Positions 12,401-24,700 of a DNA stretch of 64,000 nucleotides are shown here, in pieces; the stretch's first letter is position 1, and every line of letters starts with the position of its first letter. Both the position numbers and the translations under genes were made by a program. A model generated the notes under the pieces. The model was not told where the DNA came from. It saw only the letters and a program-made list of their open reading frames with translations, and did no database searches. Source of the stretch: Rhabdophis nuchalis. Its lineage: Eukaryota > Chordata > Lepidosauria > Squamata > Natricidae. The stretch spans positions 47,642,110 to 47,706,109 of the forward strand of contig CM077647.1 of the NCBI GenBank assembly GCA_039707465.1. The letters run 5' to 3'.

Positions 12401-12662
12401 TTTTGAACAAAAAAATTCAAGAAAAATAAGCTTTTTAAAATGGTGAATCATTTCTTCATTCTGTAGCTAAGTAGATTTGGCATTTTTCATCTTGTAAGGT
12501 TGTTGTGAAGATCGTTTCCTCTTGCTTTGCATTAGAGGCCAACACGTACTGTGGCACCAATTACTGATAAAACTCAGTAATAATCGATTTCTTAGGAAAA
12601 CATAATGCTTGGCACATAAATATTCACTGAACTGAAAGTGCTGGAATTATGTAAGTATGAAT
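9412..12662 (-). other. Region just downstream of the RAPGEF5 stop (probable 3' UTR, then intergenic)
   Basis: This AT-rich stretch has no recognised mobile element and no supported ORF. The part next to 12662 is expected to be 3' UTR; its end is unknown. It contains a 9-bp perfect inverted repeat (12221-12229 with 12265-12273). Confidence 0.5.
12039..12044 (-). terminator. RAPGEF5: Candidate RAPGEF5 polyadenylation signal
   Basis: AATAAA on the minus strand lies about 620 nt after the stop, followed by a GT-rich stretch. Another AATAAA is at 9937-9932. The sequence alone cannot say which is used. Confidence 0.35.
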
Positions 12663-12781
12663 TCATATACGAGGTTCTATCCTGTGAGAAAGCTCAAACA
12701 ACATCTGCTGGTTGTCAATGATATGCAAATGATGGACATAGGACTTCAGCTCCTCATGCTCTTTCGAGGGTATATCATTTC
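12663..12781 (-). CDS. RAPGEF5: RAPGEF5 terminal coding exon and stop
   Basis: The acceptor AAAACTGTAG|GA completes Gly. The exon reads [20 protein letters not shown] then [18 protein letters not shown] and ends with TGA at 12665-12663. The ELSHR.EPR C-terminus is the usual end of RAPGEF-family proteins. The 3' UTR continues to lower coordinates. Confidence 0.95.
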
Positions 12782-15700
12782 CTACAGTTTTGACAAGAGA
12801 AAAACAATAGATCAGTCAACCCTGCAGCATTTTTCTGAGGGCATCTTTTGAAGTTTAATCAACAATTTATCTTAAGGAACTCCTGAACTTCACATTTTTT
12901 ATTTCTAGAAAATAATGGAATTTTTCTAATGACTTTTAATTTCATAGTGGCCTACAAATTCTCTTTTCGTATGACTTCTACATTAACAAAGAATAAAGTA
13001 GGTATGTTATTACATTATTTATTTATTTTATTAAATTTATACCCCGCCCTTCTCCTTGTTAGACTATATGTGAAGACTTGTCAAACATGAACAAACTTTT
13101 CACCATGAACTAAGATAAAACTGCATCACCAAAAAATCTATATTGAAAAAGCAATTGTCCAGATCTTTTCATTAAATACTGGTTCATGTACTAGATAAAA
13201 CACTCTCATAATAATGGAAATGATTCTGTGCAAGTTAAAAATATCAACAACTATTTATGTGAATATATAGGATTTTCATTTCTTGACATTTGTTTTATTC
13301 CATGATTTGCATGTATCCTTTGTATGTATGTTTATGTGGGAAGATGGGAAGCCAGATGTTATGAATTGAATGCCAATCAGTCATATTGGTATTGGGAATA
13401 TGGTGGCTTGACTGCTAATGGATATTGGAAATTAAAGTTTAAACTCCAAAATGAATTATTAGCTTGTAATATTAATGTGATAGAAATAATTAATACATAA
13501 CTGGAGATAATCATATTATTTCTTTTTAAGTGTAATTTAAATAAAGCCAAAAGTTCTTTTAATTCATCTATTAATCTTAAGCGTATAGACACCAGCATAT
13601 CAATAAAAAATGATTAGTCTTTAGGGCTAAATGAACTTTGTAAATAATGCTCTTGTAAATAATAACAAAAACACAGAAAAGGTGGGCTCTGATTCCCAAA
13701 TGTTAAAGACAGATGTATGAAGGAGAGGTGGGGAACGAACGTCCCAAAATATCATTCACTTACCAAATTGGTTACGCCTACAATGCCTCAATGATCGGAC
13801 TGTATCAGCAATCATGTGCTTTGGAAGATAAAATACATAGATTAATAAACCAATAAACATTTAAACTGCGAATAACCAGCATATACAAGATCCATTATGA
13901 GGTCAGGAGGCATTTGTTATAAAATGGAAATCTGGATTATATTTGTTCCAGTAATCCCTACACTGATTATTTCAAACATTAACTCATGGTTGCAGATTTT
14001 ATTACAGAAGCTGTAATATACCATTTGAATTCTGACTTTTGTGGGCATTTGTGGGACGAGCTAGCTGAGCAGGCATCCGAACTTTGGTTTTTCCAAAAAA
14101 AGCCCCTCTAACTTCCACTCCTGTCAAAAGCAGAGTAGTAATTCATGTGAACGGAAAATAATTTAGCCAGCAAAAAGTAGACAATATGGTATCCAAAATT
14201 GAAGAAGCCATGAAATCTACACAATATATCTAGAAAATGGAATTAATAGTTTTTTTTTAAGTGTAAAATTTTAATTTAAAGTTTAAATCAATTTAAAAGA
14301 ATAAGTCCTGTGTCATTTTTTCCCTAGGTAGATCACAAAGATCTATACGTTGTCAAACAGAATAAAAAGTATACATGTATGATCAGATGTCAGGCTGATC
14401 TCAACTGATATATTTCCATTAATATTCACTGATTTATTCATGTATTTTTCTACAATTAGTATTCAATCACAGTTAATCAATATAGGCCAAATAATTTAAT
14501 TTATAGAACAATGAACTGATAGGCCTACAAATTAGCATATGGAAGTATATAGAATAAAAAGCACAAAATGCCTAACTTCCTAAAAATAAAACAATATTTT
14601 CCTACATTAATGTAAATTAACAAAACCATAATTATTGGTTCTCTGTTAATTATGCAGATGTTTTCACTTCTTCAAATGTCTGCCTTCCATTTATATATAA
14701 TGATTTAATAATCCTTTTTATAAACATTTACTCCGACCAAAATATGCAAGAACATTTCTGTAAGAACAAACCCATGGAAAACAGAGAACTAAAAATAATG
14801 GTGATGTCCAGGTATTTTCTTTTGCATATTAAAGGAAGCATATAATTATGAATCATGGTGATCAGTTAACATGGTGATCAATGTGAAATTTGTTAGCTAA
14901 GTTTGAATATCAAGTTAATTATTTTATAGGGGGAATACTCAGTGAATTCCCCCCTGAAGCTGAAGTGAAGAAAATTAAAGTCAATTTTAATTTGAAGAAA
15001 TAAGATCAGAAGAAAGGAGATGAGCAATAATATAGAAATGGTAGTTTGTATTTTTATTGTTGAATTTAGTGTGGAATGATACATACCAGCTTTTCAAAAT
15101 TCACAAGGTTATCCAGAAATGTTTTATTTCCTTCATGTATAAATGTTACATCTAAAAATAGACAGATATATTTTTCAACTTAACTTTCCATGTCCACACA
15201 GTAACAATAATAAAACCCAATGGTAATTATTATATTTTCATGCATAAGTAAGTATTCAGAATATTTACTTGTGATAAAAAATTTAAAAAATATCCCAAAC
15301 TGTTCAATTTTTGGATTTTTAAGTGAAATATTTAAAATCATTAAATATGCATAAGGTAGTTTTCTGGAAACATATCTAATGTGCATCAGTCTCTAGTTCT
15401 TGGTGGTTACTCTTCTCCTGTAATCTAGTGATTACCAGCACCAAATTTTGCATTGCCCAGTAGACACAACCACACCACAATATCAAATAAATACTGATAT
15501 TCATTCCTCTTTTATATTACCACCTAGTCCTATTCAAACTGGTGCACTTTGGGCATAACTTTCATTCATATTTTATTTTTAAGGCAAAAGCTCAGGACTA
15601 TTAAGTTAGGGAGATGACTGTCTACTTGCTATCCCAAAGAAACACCTTCTTCTCTAATCCTTTAAGATAGATTCCAATGCCCATCTCTCAAATGGAACGA

Positions 15701-18700
15701 TCTATCCATCCATTCATTTAATTATTTATTATGATCACTTCCTCTTAATAGCTTTCCTCCTCTCAAATGCTATCCCTCTGTCCATTTTTCCACAATGACT
15801 GGCATTTTTCTCTCCTGGAACTTATATTGTATTACAATATCCTAATGCATATGATATATATCTTTTCATTAGCTACTGTGCTACTATTAATGTTAATAAT
15901 GAAAGGTTTAACAGATTTTTAAAAAAAATGTTCAAATCAAGATACAACTAAAAGCCTTGAAAGACTTAGAAGTTGAAGTAAGGAATCAACATTGCTTACT
16001 ACATTACAAATAGAAACAAATTCTTTGCAGCAGAAAACTGCCTCTGAGCTGTAGTATAAGAGCAGGATAAACAAACTAGAGTTAAAAAGCAATTAATTGT
16101 GATTTTGTTATAGAAATTCGATTAATTTAAACGCTGTAATACAGAACTAATAATCTAAAAAGGTAGCTAAATTTTCCTTTTAATATTATTTGTAAAAATA
16201 TCAGGAAAACAGGAATACATTTTACTATGAATCAATAAAGCTGATTGAGCAGCTGTGTAGGATTCAAAAGGGGATTCTCCCAGTTATTCAAGTACTGTAG
16301 ATCAAATTTGAAATTGAATCTGTCTCAAAATGAATACATATACCATAGATACAGCCTAAATATGTACACATTTACTTAGAAATAGAGCCCAATATATTTT
16401 GCCATCTTTACTGGTTAGTACAGAGGTTTGCAACCCTTGCTCCATGAGCTTTTTGGAACCAAGCCACTTGCTGTCTGATTGTGTGGAATCACACACTGCA
16501 AAAACAGAAATAGTAGATATGTGTATGACTGCAGCCTACCCAGGTATGTCTTAAAAGTTACTTTACTTTTCAATGCCTAAATTATAATCCTAAATATTAC
16601 TGAAATGTATTAAAACCCATTGCACTTGACCGAGACGAGGCCTTTTAAGTTTAGGACTGCAAATATGCTTAAATTTACCTTTAAGGAGTAAAGGCATGAA
16701 AGGGATCTTTGGGGACTTCATTTTCTTGAATGCATCCCTGTAGGCTTTGTGGTTCAGAGAAGGATCCTGTTAAAATGAATTGACTCTATTAGGAACAGCA
16801 GTTTAAATTGGTATAAGCTTCAATATGTGCAGATACAAAAGTATTCACTTCTTGAAAAATAAGGCAGAAACAGTTTCTTAAAGAGAACTGGATGAAATAA
16901 TATATACTCTTATCTAAAAAATATCACATTTGTGTAAAGCTAGATATTAAGTGCAACATATCCAAAGTTAGATAATAATAGCACTTACATAATATTCTTC
17001 CATTTATCAACAAAAATACACAGATAAGGAAATTAATGACAATTTTACATAAAGCCAACTTACTGTCAAACTTTCAAGTTCAGCAAAGAGCTTCTTAAAC
17101 TTTCCAGGCATTCTCTGCAATAAAATACGACATTAAAATACTAGAACTGGAATTAAACACTAGATTCTATCAGTAACTCATTTGTAGTATGTTAAAGACA
17201 TAAACTTTCTCTGGTAATATTTTTCTTAGATTTTTTTTTAAACAAATGTTTATGTTTGAGAGTGATATAAAAATGCGTTCCAGCCTACATATATTATTTA
17301 ATACTGTTTATAAACACCTGGATTTGCATTTATTTAGTAATATATTTAATATTGGAGGAGGAGGAGAGGAGGAGGAGGAGGAGGAGGAGGAGGAGGAGGA
17401 GGAGGAGGACATCATCAACCACATTATCACTTTTCTTGAAGAAGGAATGCTATGATCATTGATTTTATCACAGTAGCCTTCCTGGAATATTGAAGGGGGA
17501 AATCACTGATGTTATATTTATATGATGACATTCATCAAATGCAATTTTTCTCAACCAAAAATATAAAATAAAAATGAGGATATAAATACAAGAAAACTGA
17601 AATGTGCAGCAGAAATATTATGCTAGAAAACACTTGTAACTCCAGTAGTCATTATGCAAGAAAATTGTCTTCTCCAGCAAACTGAGTTCAATTAAGCTTT
17701 TTGAACATATACTGGTTATACCAAATTTCATCATAGTAATAGTGTACAAAATTAAATAGCAATATATATCTATATCTTCCTACTTACCTATCAAAAAAGG
17801 TAAAGGTTCCCCTTGCATATATGTACTAGTCATTCCCAACTCTAAGGGGCGGTGAACATCTCCGTTTCAAAGCCAAAGAGCCAGCATTGTCCGAAAATGT
17901 CTCCATAGTCACGTGGTCGGCATGACTAAACGCTGAAGGCTCATGGAATGCGGCTATCTTCCCACCATGGTGGTCCCTATTTTTCTACTTGCATTTTTAC
18001 ATGCTTTCTAACTGCTAGGTTGGCAGAAGCTGGGACAAGTAACGGGAGTTCCCTCCATTACGCAGCACTAGGGATTCGAACCGCCGAACTACTGAAAGGT
18101 TTTGTCGTATAACTTCCCAGGAATTAACATTTGTTAAATGGATAGAATTTTTCCATGGAAGTTCCATGTCATGCAACTCATACTAAAAGAAAAGCAACGT
18201 AAAGCCATTATCAGCTTCCTAAACAGTTTTTAAATTTTGTTTTAGATTTATTTCCCTAAAATAATATTGCTTAAAGCTGTTCTTTCTATATCAATATCAA
18301 TGATGAGAAAGTCAAGAATACATGGTTGCACTAAAGTGCAATTTTTTCTTTTTATATATACCAAACTGCTGAAAAATATGATTAAAAATAATTACCTAGG
18401 GAAAAAAATAAAACAATAAAATTCTCATATTACCTCCCATGTCTGAGAAAGCCGGCTGATAGATGCAGTGTTGAGCCCCATGACAATGGCAAAAAATGAA
18501 TTCAGATTTCGCTGGGCTTTGCAGCTATGAAATAATATCAGAAAAGTAATTTACTTGTGGTATTCAAAGTCACTTAACACTCTGTTGTTTAAAATGGAGT
18601 GCTGAATTTATATATATTTTTCAGATAAAATGTTTGCAAAGCTATTATATTCAAAACTTTATAAACCTGAGGAATTTAAAACAAAGAAAATACTGCTCTA

Positions 18701-21700
18701 TTCTTTGAAAATCACCCCATAATTTTGATAATTCCAAACAATGCAAATTCAAAATTCAATTTTATGGGGATTCGCAATAGAAAGAACAGTTTTTTCTCTA
18801 GATTGCCAGTTGTAAATCTGCAATTTTTTCTTAGAGGTATACATAGATTACACAGAAACACATACACCTCACACGCACAGATCCTGCAAATTATTATTTG
18901 CAGCAACCATCATGAGTCAATTGCTAACCGCCTACATTTTGATCACATGACCATGGGGATACTACAACTGTTGTGTGAAAAATGGTCATGTCATTCTTTT
19001 CAGTATAATTTCAAACAGTCACTAAATGAACTGTTGTAAGTCGAGGACTACCTGTATTTATAAAGATAAGATTCTATTCAGCAATTTTCAATAATGCTAT
19101 CTGGTTGAAGAATCTCATTATCTTAATAGAAATAGTATCTCTTGTTGGAATATATATTTCTATACAAATAATCTTTGAATTACAAATGTAATGCAGCTGG
19201 CAATTACATTTGTAAGTCAAGAGGGTATTACTTGAATCATGTTAAGTGACCAAGCCTCTTGCTCTTCACATGCATTTATTAAACAAATGTGTGGGTCAAT
19301 GTGGAATATGGGCTACCTTAGAGTTACCTTGACTCTGTTCCCAAGCTCCTAAGGCCTCCTCCCACCCAGAGATACCCTATATTCTGCTTCCCACCACTCA
19401 ACATCCCTCCCTTTGCTTGGGCTGCCCCCTCACCGTTTTGGTTGAACTTTTTAAACTTTTTGTTTGGCACACAAAAACAACATGGTGCATCACCAAAAAA
19501 CACCAATAATAAAGTGTTGTACCTTATGATTCATGACAAATCATATCTTTTTTTTTTATGTACACTGAGAGCATATGCACCAAAGACAAATTCCTTGTGT
19601 GTCCAATTACACTTGGCCAATAAAGAATTCTCTTCTCTTCTTTTCTATGCTCTTCTCTGCTCTGCTGTTTTGATATGCTATGCTATGCTACGCTACAATA
19701 CTCTACTCTACTCTACTCTACTCTACTCTACTCTATTTCCACAATGAAGGATGGTGGTGGCAGCATTATGCTTTGATGCTGCTTTTCTTCAGCTGGAACT
19801 GGGGCTTTAGTCAGATGGAGGGAATTAAGCCCTGAAATGAAGAGGAAATTTCCCTTTCAATATGATAATAACCCATATAAAAGAATGGCTTCACTTTATT
19901 TGTAGTTGTTTTTAATTCTCCTGTGCGCCGCCCCGGGTCCCTCTGTGGGAGATGGGTGCGGGATATAAGTATGATAAAATAAATAAATAGAAGAAGATCA
20001 AAGTTTGAATAGGGGCTAACCAGAGCCCAGATCTGAATCCAATTGAAAATCTGTGAGGTGATCTAGAGAGAGCTATGCACAGGAGATTCCCTCACAATCT
20101 GACAGATTTGGAGAACTTTTGTAAGGAAGAGTGGGCAAAGATTCCTAAGGAAAGGCATGCCATGCTGATAGGCTCCTTCCCCAAAAGACTGGATTTGTCA
20201 TAAAAACAAAAGGTGCTTCAATAAAGTATTAGTTTAAGGGTATGCACACTTAAGCAACCACAATATTATCAGTTTTATATTGTTACTATTAATCCTCCTA
20301 AGAGATGTTGATTTGTTTTAAAATTGAATTATGTAATTTATATTAAATGTGGAAAAAATTCTGAAGTGGTTTATTTTGATCTGATTTTTCTACATTATAA
20401 AAACCTGGCATTTTAACAGGGGTATAGAGATTTTTTTATATCCACGGTATACAACTGAAATATGCCATGGAGAAATTAAATGAAACTAATATACTTTAAA
20501 TAATAGCTGACAGTTCAGTAGGACTTTCCTTAGCATCATTATGTGTACAAAAATACAGTTCCAAACAGAGAAGCAATTAGAGAAATAAATCATGTATATA
20601 CAGACAAATGGAACTACAGTGAAACTTAAACGAATTACCACCATGCAGCAAATTTTGGATACAGTACATAATTATTTAATCAAGCATTGTTTTTTCTATA
20701 CATGTTTCAATGGGCAAAGTCAAATATATAGAATATTTTCTTTCATTACCCCTTGTTACATGAATTCAACAGGAACCATCTATCAATATTCATTTAATTT
20801 TTAACTTACTGAGCAGCAATTTTAATGAACTTTTTCACTAGTTGGACACGTTTACAGAGCTGGTTGCAGAGTAGTATTTCTGTGGCAACCCAAAGTTGAA
20901 CTTCATTGCATCTTTGAAGCAGAAGACTAAGATTCACAGTGTTTTTCCCATTGCCTTGTCGGCTGAAGGTGAAGTATATCAGTTCTTGCTGGAAGACAGA
21001 TTCAAAGAAGGTAAAATGCAAATTAGAATTTAATAATCTGAAAAATGCAATTATTGTTGCTTGGTCAGATAACTCATATTACTAACTTGAACAAATCTAT
21101 AGTAATTCAGTAAAGTATTTTTTCAATTACTCTTTTAATAAAACTATTAAAAATTGTAATAACCAGATTGTTTGTCACTTAATACCTGTTAATCATTGCC
21201 AGTTTCAGTTTGAAAAGCTTTTGAGAACGGGATTAAATCTATTTTTCTTTTTTGTAAAAGAAGTAACAGAAGGATTCCCAATTCCTGGGCTGTGACCCTT
21301 TTTGAGCCATTTAGAACTAGGCTGTGGAAGTGGTGAGAAAGCTTGCGTACATCCCCACTCACACAAGCAGCAGGTGAGTGTGTGCTCTCCATTTGCTTAA
21401 GCAGCAGGTGCAAGTACCCACCATTCGTACAAATTGAATTTTGTGCACATGCACACTTCCCCATCACACACACAGAACCATCCCGTTGTCCTCCCCCCCC
21501 CTCTCTCACCGCCAGTGCACAAAGCTGAAAACATTGTGAACTCTGAAGTAAAAGCTGCATTTGGCAATAAACCTATGGAATGACCCAAAATAATTACAAA
21601 GAAATAATTACATGAGAAAACATGTTGTGATTCATCAAAGCCAAACAAAACACTTATAGTTAGCATGCAGATTTATTATCTTACTTCATGGACCAAATTG

Positions 21701-24700
21701 AAAAGATTCCAGTCAAAAACTGTTAATTCTAAAGCAAGATCCCAGGTGTTAATCCCCAGAATTTTCACTGATCGTTGGTGGATTTCCTCATTTTCAGTAA
21801 AAGGGATCTAAAGCAAGAGACATATTAAAAAAGAAGCATATACAACTCAAAATTAGTTGCAAAGAAATGTTTTAAATATTTTTGCATTGAAATCATTATG
21901 GCTTCTAATTAATTTTAATATTAAGAGCAGTAGCATATATCTTATTAGGAATGTCATAAGATAAATATCTATATTTGCCACAATATAAATATAAACAAAA
22001 ATAGTAATCAATAGGTTAAATGAGGACCATTTTGAAGCAAACGTCTCAAATTTGTCATACTAATAAAATTTTACTACAAGTAAATTGTAAATTGTTTTTC
22101 TAAGACCTAAACAAGCTGTACTAATAGTATTCTAACTGTTTTCTATTACTACATAATTAATCATGTGCATCATGTGCTTTGCATCAGAAATATATTCCAC
22201 TAAATCAGTGCTTCTCAAATAGTGGGGCGGGCCCCCCAGGGGGGGCGCGAGGCTCCGTAAAGGGGGGCGCGTTTGACCTCGGCAGTTTAGTTTAATTAAG
22301 GATTTAATTTTTTTAAAATTTCTAATGCACTTTAAATCTTTTCTGCTACATAAAGCTATTAATAAAGCTATTAATAAAGCTATTCTTTGTTGTAAATTGA
22401 TCCACATTTCTTTCTTTTTTTATTCTCTTATACGTTAATAAGGATACAGTGCTATGCAGAGGTGTACTTATAACAATTTTATAGACAAATGATACTATTT
22501 ACAGTCGCGCGGGGGGCGCGAAATGTTTTCTTCTTCCTAGGGGGGGCATGACAGAAAATAATTGAGAAGCACTGCACTAAATTCAGTTGAACGTAATTCA
22601 GTTGAACGTAATTCACAATAAATATGTAACAACATCAAAATGCCAAGGATGACTCAGAATCTCCATTAATATTTCCTTCAATACAATTACAATTACAATT
22701 TTTGCATTGTGGAATTAGAGAATGATACAGGCCAACTAGTTAATCTGAATTATCATATACCACTATATCAGGGGTGTCAAGCTTTATTTTATTGAGAGCC
22801 ACATCAGGGTTGTGTTTGACCTTGGGAGGCAGGGTGGGAGTGACCATGGTGGGTTTGGCCAACCTGATGTCATTCATATCAGGGGCTCCTGTGGTGGTCC
22901 GAGCACTTTGCCAGAGAAAATGGGCTCCTGAGCTACGTTTTCAGTGGCAACAGCCTCTTGCAATCCTCTGCCAGAGAAAACAGAGCTCAGAAGGGCTGTC
23001 CATTTTCACTGACAGAGGCACTGCAGGCCAGTCTTTTACTGTTCCCAGGGCAGCCCCACAAGCCAGATCTAAGCACCCCATGGGTCAGATCTGGCCTTGG
23101 GACTTAAGTTGGACACACCTGCATTATATCGTAGGATTTAAGCAAAGTTTTCAGTAATATTTAAAAAATACATTTCTTCATAGGGACTATCCTTTTATAG
23201 TAATAAAGATTTGATAAATTAATCTTAAACTTTCATAATTTTTCTTACTTTACAACAGATTTTCTTGATTATAAATACTTCAGGAAAATAGAGAGTCTGA
23301 ATTTGTGCAAATATTTTGCTAGAAATGATATAATAAGGGAGAAAGGCACCCTTGGTCCTTCCTCTGGGATCTTTAGGTTCTGTATTCTCTATAGCTGGAT
23401 AGTGAGTGGCAAAAGAGGTTGCTTCCACTTTAGTCCCCATCTTTATATGTATCAATTTCTACATAGACCTTTGGGAAATCCTCAACTTATCTGGCTAAAT
23501 ATAGTGGCAAAAGAACAAGTAAAAGTTCTTTATGGATTCAATAGCTCAGCCAAGTAGGGGTGAATGATAGAGGCCAACTAGTTAATTCCAGGACTGAAAT
23601 AAAATCAACTTTAGTAAGGTAACGAAAAGGTAACACATGCAATACACATTTTTAAAAGATAATATACAGAAGAATCCTAATGCAATTCAAAGTATAGCTA
23701 AATAACTTTCAACCATGCCTGAGGTCAGCAGCTTCCCACTTCCCACCTAAACCCTGACAGAACTCCTTTTCTTCCTTAACTGGAGATTCCTGGCAGTGAT
23801 TCACTATGAGCCCCTAAGACTAGCTGGGAGCTGTTCCCACTACATATGTATGTCACATATGAATAGAATAAGACATCTAGTTATCTAAAACATTGTCTAT
23901 CCAAATCCAAACATTTTCACTGTTTAACTGCTGAATCCTCCGGATCTCCAGAATGCAGGCCCTGAATTCACCATGCGGTTTAATTTATGATAAAATTTAA
24001 GTCCATATACTTGGAGGGGTCATGCAGTGGGAAGAAACAGTGTAGTTAATGATTTCCCTAGCCTCTGTTCATACTGAGTTTATAGGAGAGTAATGCAGTT
24101 AATACAATTTCAAATTTCAAGCCACCTAAAAATAAGAACCACGAAGACTTACCAAAGTATCTGTCATATCCCTTCGAAATACAAACATACGAGCAGATAA
24201 CTCAAGAGATTTGGAGATTGCTAGATCATATGGCCGTAGTTCATGTTTTTCTTTAAGAGTAATGCAAAGAATCATAGTAAGAAATTTTGATTAACACTTA
24301 TCACATATATAGCTACAGCCTTTTTCTGAATCCATAATAGCAATAGCAGTTTTACCTATATACCGCTTTACAGCCCTCTCTAAGCGGTTTATAGAGTCAG
24401 CATATTCAACAATCTGCGTTCTCATTTTACCCACCTTGGAAGGATGGAAGGCTAGGTCAACCTTGAGGCTGTTGAGATTTGAACTGCCAAATTGCAGGCA
24501 GCCAGCAGTCAGCAGAAGTAGCTAGCAGTACTACACTTTAATCACTGTGCCAATATTATGGGACCATCATAATGCTGGTTCCATAATATTGGGACCAAGA
24601 TGATTCATAAATCAAAACTGAGTATTTCTGACTTGTATAATTTATTTCAAAAAGCAAATTATTTGACCTTTAAAAAAAAAATGAAGCACATAGTTTATTT

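Larger units (their letters stand above)
13057..17350. other. RAPGEF5 introns, mostly unique AT-rich sequence
   Basis: Apart from the exons at 13764, 15087, 16679 and 17064 I see only faint repeat traces, such as a CAATCCTA-type piece near 16585 and a possible hAT end near 16421. No other gene is visible. Confidence 0.4.

Noticed and set aside
17799..18106. Possible tRNA genes at this and other SINE heads (48929, 52980, 53293, 55455, 62812)
   Set aside because: They have decayed tRNA-like promoters only, attached to SINE bodies; no complete cloverleaf.
22774..23157. 127-codon plus frame
   Set aside because: It lies almost wholly within the hAT element 22769-23121 and lacks homology.
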